This document shows, in pieces, positions 60,185-64,000 of a DNA stretch of 64,000 bases. The stretch spans positions 12,873,787 to 12,937,786 of the forward strand of contig NC_068350.1 of assembly GCF_014633365.1 (NCBI RefSeq), given 5' to 3'. Source of the DNA: Diospyros lotus. Taxonomy: Eukaryota; Streptophyta; Magnoliopsida; Ericales; Ebenaceae. Position 1 is the stretch's first letter; each line of letters starts with the position of its first letter. The notes beneath the pieces were generated by a model. The model was given only the letters and a program-made list of their open reading frames with translations. It made no database searches and had not been told where the DNA came from. A program made the position numbers and the translations under genes.

Positions 60185-60640
60185 GACGAGTTGGAGGACA
60201 GACAAAGCCTATTGCTACCCCTACTACATCACATTCTGGTTTGTTGCATTTAGATTTATTATTGATTTTATTATTTTGCCAACGCTTATCTTTGATGCTT
60301 ACATGCATATTCATTTTTACATAAGAAGACTTGTTGGAGAATAGACAAGGCCTATTGCTGCCCCCACTACATCACATTTTGGTTTGCTGATTTAGATTTA
60401 TTGTTGATTTCATTATTTTGCCAACACTTATCTTTAATGGTTCTATGCATATTCATTTTTATATAGGAGGACAGGTTGGAGAACAAACAAAGCCTATTGT
60501 TGGCCCCACTACATCTCTGTCAGTGGAGCCTATTACAGTCTCATCTCCATCAGTTGTCGAACATTCTAGTTTGCCAACTATCACAATCTGGTTTGCTGCA
60601 TTTAGATTTATTGATAATTTGGTTATGAGTTTATTTGATT
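60185..60640 (+). repeat. ~142-bp tandem triplication at the start of a possible second CACTA gene
   Basis: The phrase 'gttggag(g/a)acagacaaagcc' with 'cactacatcacattctggtt' occurs at about 60190, 60333 and 60475, each followed by the same T-rich tail ('gatttattgttgatttcatt'). The third copy has about 75 extra bases. An ATG just upstream (60149) opens a short Gly/Arg-rich frame (RGGRRGGRVGGQ), which could be the start of an accessory gene. No intact product was seen. Confidence 0.6.
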
Positions 60641-60830
60641 ATAATGTCCAAGACAACCATTTGACTTGTTTTCATTATTCCTATGTACATCATATTCATG
60701 TTGGTATTCATGTGGTGCCCCTTATTTTAGAACTCATGGCTGCTCATATAGTGTACCAGTTTTTTTTTGGTCTTTATCTAGAATTAAAGAATATTATACA
60801 TTTTAGATAATCTGCTTGAGTATGCAACTC

Positions 60831-62719
60831 AACAAGAAGAATTCTTAGCTCGGATTGGGTAGCTAAGATGATTAATTATTTCCTTTTGGTTATTATGGGG
60901 CTACAAAGATATGTGATATTTCCATTCAGCATTCATAGTGGTTGAGATAACTTAATGTATTTAAATATTACAAATGTTCGAGGGATTTGGAGATTTGTGA
61001 TAGTTTATCTATGGTTTGTTAGTGGGAAACTCGTAAATTGTGGGCAACTAAGGGTTGAGGAATGTTATTAGCCAACATGTGTAAAATGTAACCTTGGATG
61101 AGGAAAAAACGTACTTATGATTTACAGAGAATTAGTGGCTTGATGGAGGATATTCTTGGAAGTTGTCTTAGGGTAGGATACAACCCATTGCAGATAAAAA
61201 AGGAAGATGTATTAAGGTTGCCTTAGATCTTGTTATAGATTGTTATGGGTATTTGACGATAACGTTTGGGATAACCACTAACCTTTATAGATTCAATACC
61301 TAGGATGTTCAAAACCATAGTAGGATTGGTTTATGATTGTATTGGTTGAGTATATTTTGGTTTACTTAGCTTGTAGGGAAATCGAGCAATACTTGAGGAT
61401 TGTCCTATAAGGCGCTGTAGGTAATTTTTCTAAATTATGAGAAACAGGTTAGCCATGAGTCCTTTAAGGATCAAGGCAATGCAAGATTGAAAGTGGCAAC
61501 CGAGTGAAAAGGAAAATATCATCTGTTCCAGTTTGTGCTTTGGACAAGGAAGGCTATTGGTGGGAAGCTATGATAAGAATTTTTTCTGATCCCAAAAGGC
61601 AAGGTAAGATGAATATAGAGTGGGTATGATTTAAAGAATTTTTGTAAGTTCAGTATTTTCCTTTGTGAGAGTAAATGGAGGAAAGCTTGGGAACATGGGG
61701 CTAAGTCATTGATCTACGGGAAAAGACTTAGGTACCAGGAGAGTGACTTCTGCACTGTATGTTGTGTGGGCTTGGAGATTGGGAAGTTTGTGCGTGAAGA
61801 GGGTGATGAAACTGTGGTTGCATACGTGGGTCGGGGTAGGTCTTAATTGTGAGTGGTATGTTTCCCCGTTGTAGGCATGTGTTGTGATATGGGCTTGCTC
61901 AAGGAAGCGTATTTCCTAGAACAACGAGCATGGGGATGCGTGATCCTTAGACCTTTGGGAGAAAAAATTATTCTAGTTACTGACTTGACCTTCAGTTTAG
62001 TATGCAAACAATTGTACATCCCAATAGTTTTGAGCAATTGGCTATAATCTGATTGTCCCAAATCCTGCCCTATTAGTATAGTTGATGGTGCGGTAGTAGG
62101 TACACTCTAATACACCTAGGAGCATGGGTTACAACAGATGGGAAGTTATGGGTAACATTATATCACCCACAATTTGGAGACTTAGGCTGGGACTGAGAAA
62201 AGTATCAGAAGTGACAGGAGTCGGGTCAATTATAACTTTCAAAGATAGGACATGAGGCTCTAGCTTAACAATAGCACCATGAGTGTGTGGCCTGTAACAG
62301 AGGATCTGAGCCTAAGGACCAAGGAAGAAGACTAGTGATGGGCTCGTGACCAATTATTGGAGCAACTTGTAGGCTTGCTAGTGGTAAGGGTGTGAAACCC
62401 ATGAGTCAAAGCTACATAGTGAACTGCAGAGACGGTCAGATGACAAAGTTTGGGCAGCACTGTGGCTGTTATGTTTGGACTATAATCCAAGTCACAAGGG
62501 ACTAGAGCACTGTGGTAGGATCCCTAACTGTCTGTAAATGGTTGAAAGCTTTTTGAGATTGGCAATCTATTTTTGAAGATTCGGGAATGGATTCTTTGAA
62601 ATAGTAGTGTCCATGATAGGACTCGTTAAGGGAGTCAATTGGGAATGTGTCAAAAACCCTGACGTCGGTTTTTGGATAAAATACTTCGATTTCTGAGTTA
62701 AATTGAGGTTCCACTAGGG
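60831..62719. other. Unidentified, no gene seen
   Basis: No frame exceeds about 70 codons and no transposon motif was recognised. The style (G/A-rich, stop-laden, 'ttggtt', 'gaggatt') is like the decayed internal part at 38689-40194, so a worn retroelement interior is possible but unproven. Confidence 0.35.
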
Positions 62720-63715
62720 AGAATCAACACTAGCTTTTAATTGGAGTTAGAATCAACATATAATCTCTTGCCTAAGCAAGAACCACTAGCACACTACTAG
62801 TAAATACAATCCCCTCACATAACAAGTGAGTAAAAATAACAAACTTACAACCAGAAACAATTACAAATAAGTCACCAACGGTTGAGAATTTCACCAGCCA
62901 GCACACTTCCAGCACTTCGAACCTTTTTACTCTTGTTTGAATGTTTTATCAAGTTTGTTCTACCTTAAGTGTCCGTACTTACCCTATATATATACATCTT
63001 CCAAATACACTAGCCATTAAAGAAAATGTTAATATGAAATTTGAAATTCAAAAAATATTTAGGCTTTCTTAAACAATAAGAAAACATGTCTCACATTTAA
63101 TTCAAAATAAATTTACTTTTTATATTAGAAATCAAGATTTGAAAATTCAAATATAAGTTTTTGAGACATAAATGATTAAAACAAGAAAACATGTCTAAAA
63201 ACAATTCTCTTTTAATTCAAAATAAATTTACTTTTTGCATGAGTAAGAGAAAATGTCTAAAAACAATTCACCTTTAATTCAATATTTAAAAATTCATATA
63301 TAAACTTTTGAGATATAAGTAATTAAAATAAGAAAACATATCTAAAAACAATTCCCCTTTAATTCAAAATAAAATTACTTTTTGCATGAGTAAGAGAAAA
63401 TATGTCTAAAACTAATTCTCTTTAATTCAAAATAAATTTATTTTTCGTATGAAAAAGAGAAAACATGTCTAAAAGTAACTTTCATTTAATTCAAGATAAA
63501 TATACTTTTTGCATAAGTAAGAAATTCATTTATCAATAAATAAAAATTCAAATATAAACTTTTGAGACATAAATTATCAAAACAAGAAAACATGTCTAAG
63601 GACAATCCACCTCTAATTCAAAATAAATTTACTCTTTGTACCCACTTTAATTCAAAATAAATTTACTTTTTGTATGAGAAAGAAATATATTTATATCATA
63701 AAAGTATTTTTGTTA
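62720..63715 (-). repeat. Copia LTR, minus orientation, truncated at its 5' end
   Basis: The reverse complement shares with the LTR at 300-1460 the phrases 'gatgataacaaaaata', 'atgcaaaaagtaaatttattttgaatt', 'ttatgtctcaaaa' and 'gaatttcaaatttcatattaac'. It then has a TATA box (TATATATATAGGG, about 62983-62995) and a leader-like region. The first ~35 bases of the LTR are missing where it meets gag sequence. Confidence 0.65.
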
Positions 63716-63724
63716 TCATCAAAA

Positions 63725-64000
63725 TCGTATTTACTTACCCTTGAACTTAACAAATAGGTTTTCCTAAATGTTTAAAAGTTGAAACTATTATATTAACTCT
63801 ACTAAACATGTCTTTAATAGTTTCACCAGGGCTGCATAAAAAGTAATTTGTAATCATGCTTTAACATGCACATTTTAGAATATTTTACTTTTGAGGTCCT
63901 TTCATGAGTTACCTCTAATTTGTCCCATAATTCCATTACAGAATCACAAGAGGACACTAGATTGTATTTTTCTACATTTAGCGCATACAACAACATATTC
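63725..64000 (-). pseudogene. Copia gag fragment (UBN2-type)
   Basis: On the minus strand from 64000 one frame reads LYALNVEKYNLVSSCDSV, MELWDKLEVTHERTSKV and MLKHDYKLLFMQP. After a one-base frame change (near 63830) it continues GETIKDMFSRVN...TFKHLGKPI. This is the conserved core of SIRE-type Copia gag proteins ('WDxLEVTHEGT..VK..K..ML..DYE.F.M...E.I..M..R'). It continues beyond the window. gag is fused directly to LTR sequence, so pol is deleted. Confidence 0.85.

Larger units (their letters stand above)
52535..60830 (+). mobile_element. CACTA (En/Spm) transposon, degenerate; 3' end not found
   Basis: The 5' terminus is TACTACAAGAATTTG (CACTACAAG with one change). It is followed by subterminal repeats, a leader, and remains of a Tnp2-type transposase gene (55285-60045). 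Further insertions inside it are a small CACTA-ended MITE (53940-54236) and a solo LTR (55487-57968). A closing CTTGTAGTG with matching subterminal repeats was not found in the window. The right limit given is only where recognisable CACTA sequence stops. Confidence 0.75.

Overview
This is a stretch of plant nuclear genome, most likely from a eudicot. It is AT-rich, has no bacterial-style operons, and contains one intron-bearing host gene set among plant-type transposable elements. The one gene I can name with confidence is a land-plant sn-2 glycerol-3-phosphate acyltransferase of the GPAT6 (cutin) type. It lies on the minus strand at 9415-12043 as two exons, joined cleanly in phase 0 into a 495-residue protein.

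Layout. 1-1460: 3' end of a Copia element with its LTR. 1461-4869: an LTR relic split by a 2.5 kb solo LTR (1793-4303). 4870-9400: AT-rich spacer with a long-TIR MITE and a probable SINE tail. 9415-12400: the GPAT6-like gene and its upstream region. 12400-16080: spacer with retroposon debris. 16091-19411: a complete hAT transposon with perfect TIRs, a perfect 8-bp target duplication and an open transposase frame. 19418-20152: one MITE inserted in another of the same family. 20.2-23.1 kb: spacer. 23.1-30.0 kb: an unidentified repeat split by two large solo-LTR-like blocks. 30.0-37.2 kb: spacer with MITE copies and two unidentified ORFs. 37.2-51.5 kb: a decayed Ty3/Gypsy element carrying, inside its internal region, a young 9.1 kb LTR element with no coding capacity. 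51.6-52.0 kb: a TG-rich tandem repeat. 52.0-52.5 kb: Copia pol debris. 52.5 to about 60.8 kb: a CACTA (En/Spm) element whose broken transposase gene is split by another solo LTR. 60.8-62.7 kb: nothing recognised. 62.7-64.0 kb: a deleted, minus-strand Copia element with a gag remnant next to its LTR.

How it fits together. The window is a layered record of transposition. Target-site duplications that I read directly date several insertions relative to each other: ATAAT, CTACA, CTCAT and TAGAT (5 bp, LTR elements) and CCCGTGGG (8 bp, hAT). The Gypsy, CACTA and Copia coding remains are full of stops and deletions. The hAT element and the 9.1 kb element look recent. I found no tRNA, rRNA, CRISPR array or organelle-like operon. 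I also found no convincing novel multi-gene system. The most notable items are the possibly active hAT, the coding-less but young LTR element, the run of solo LTRs, and the self-nested MITE.
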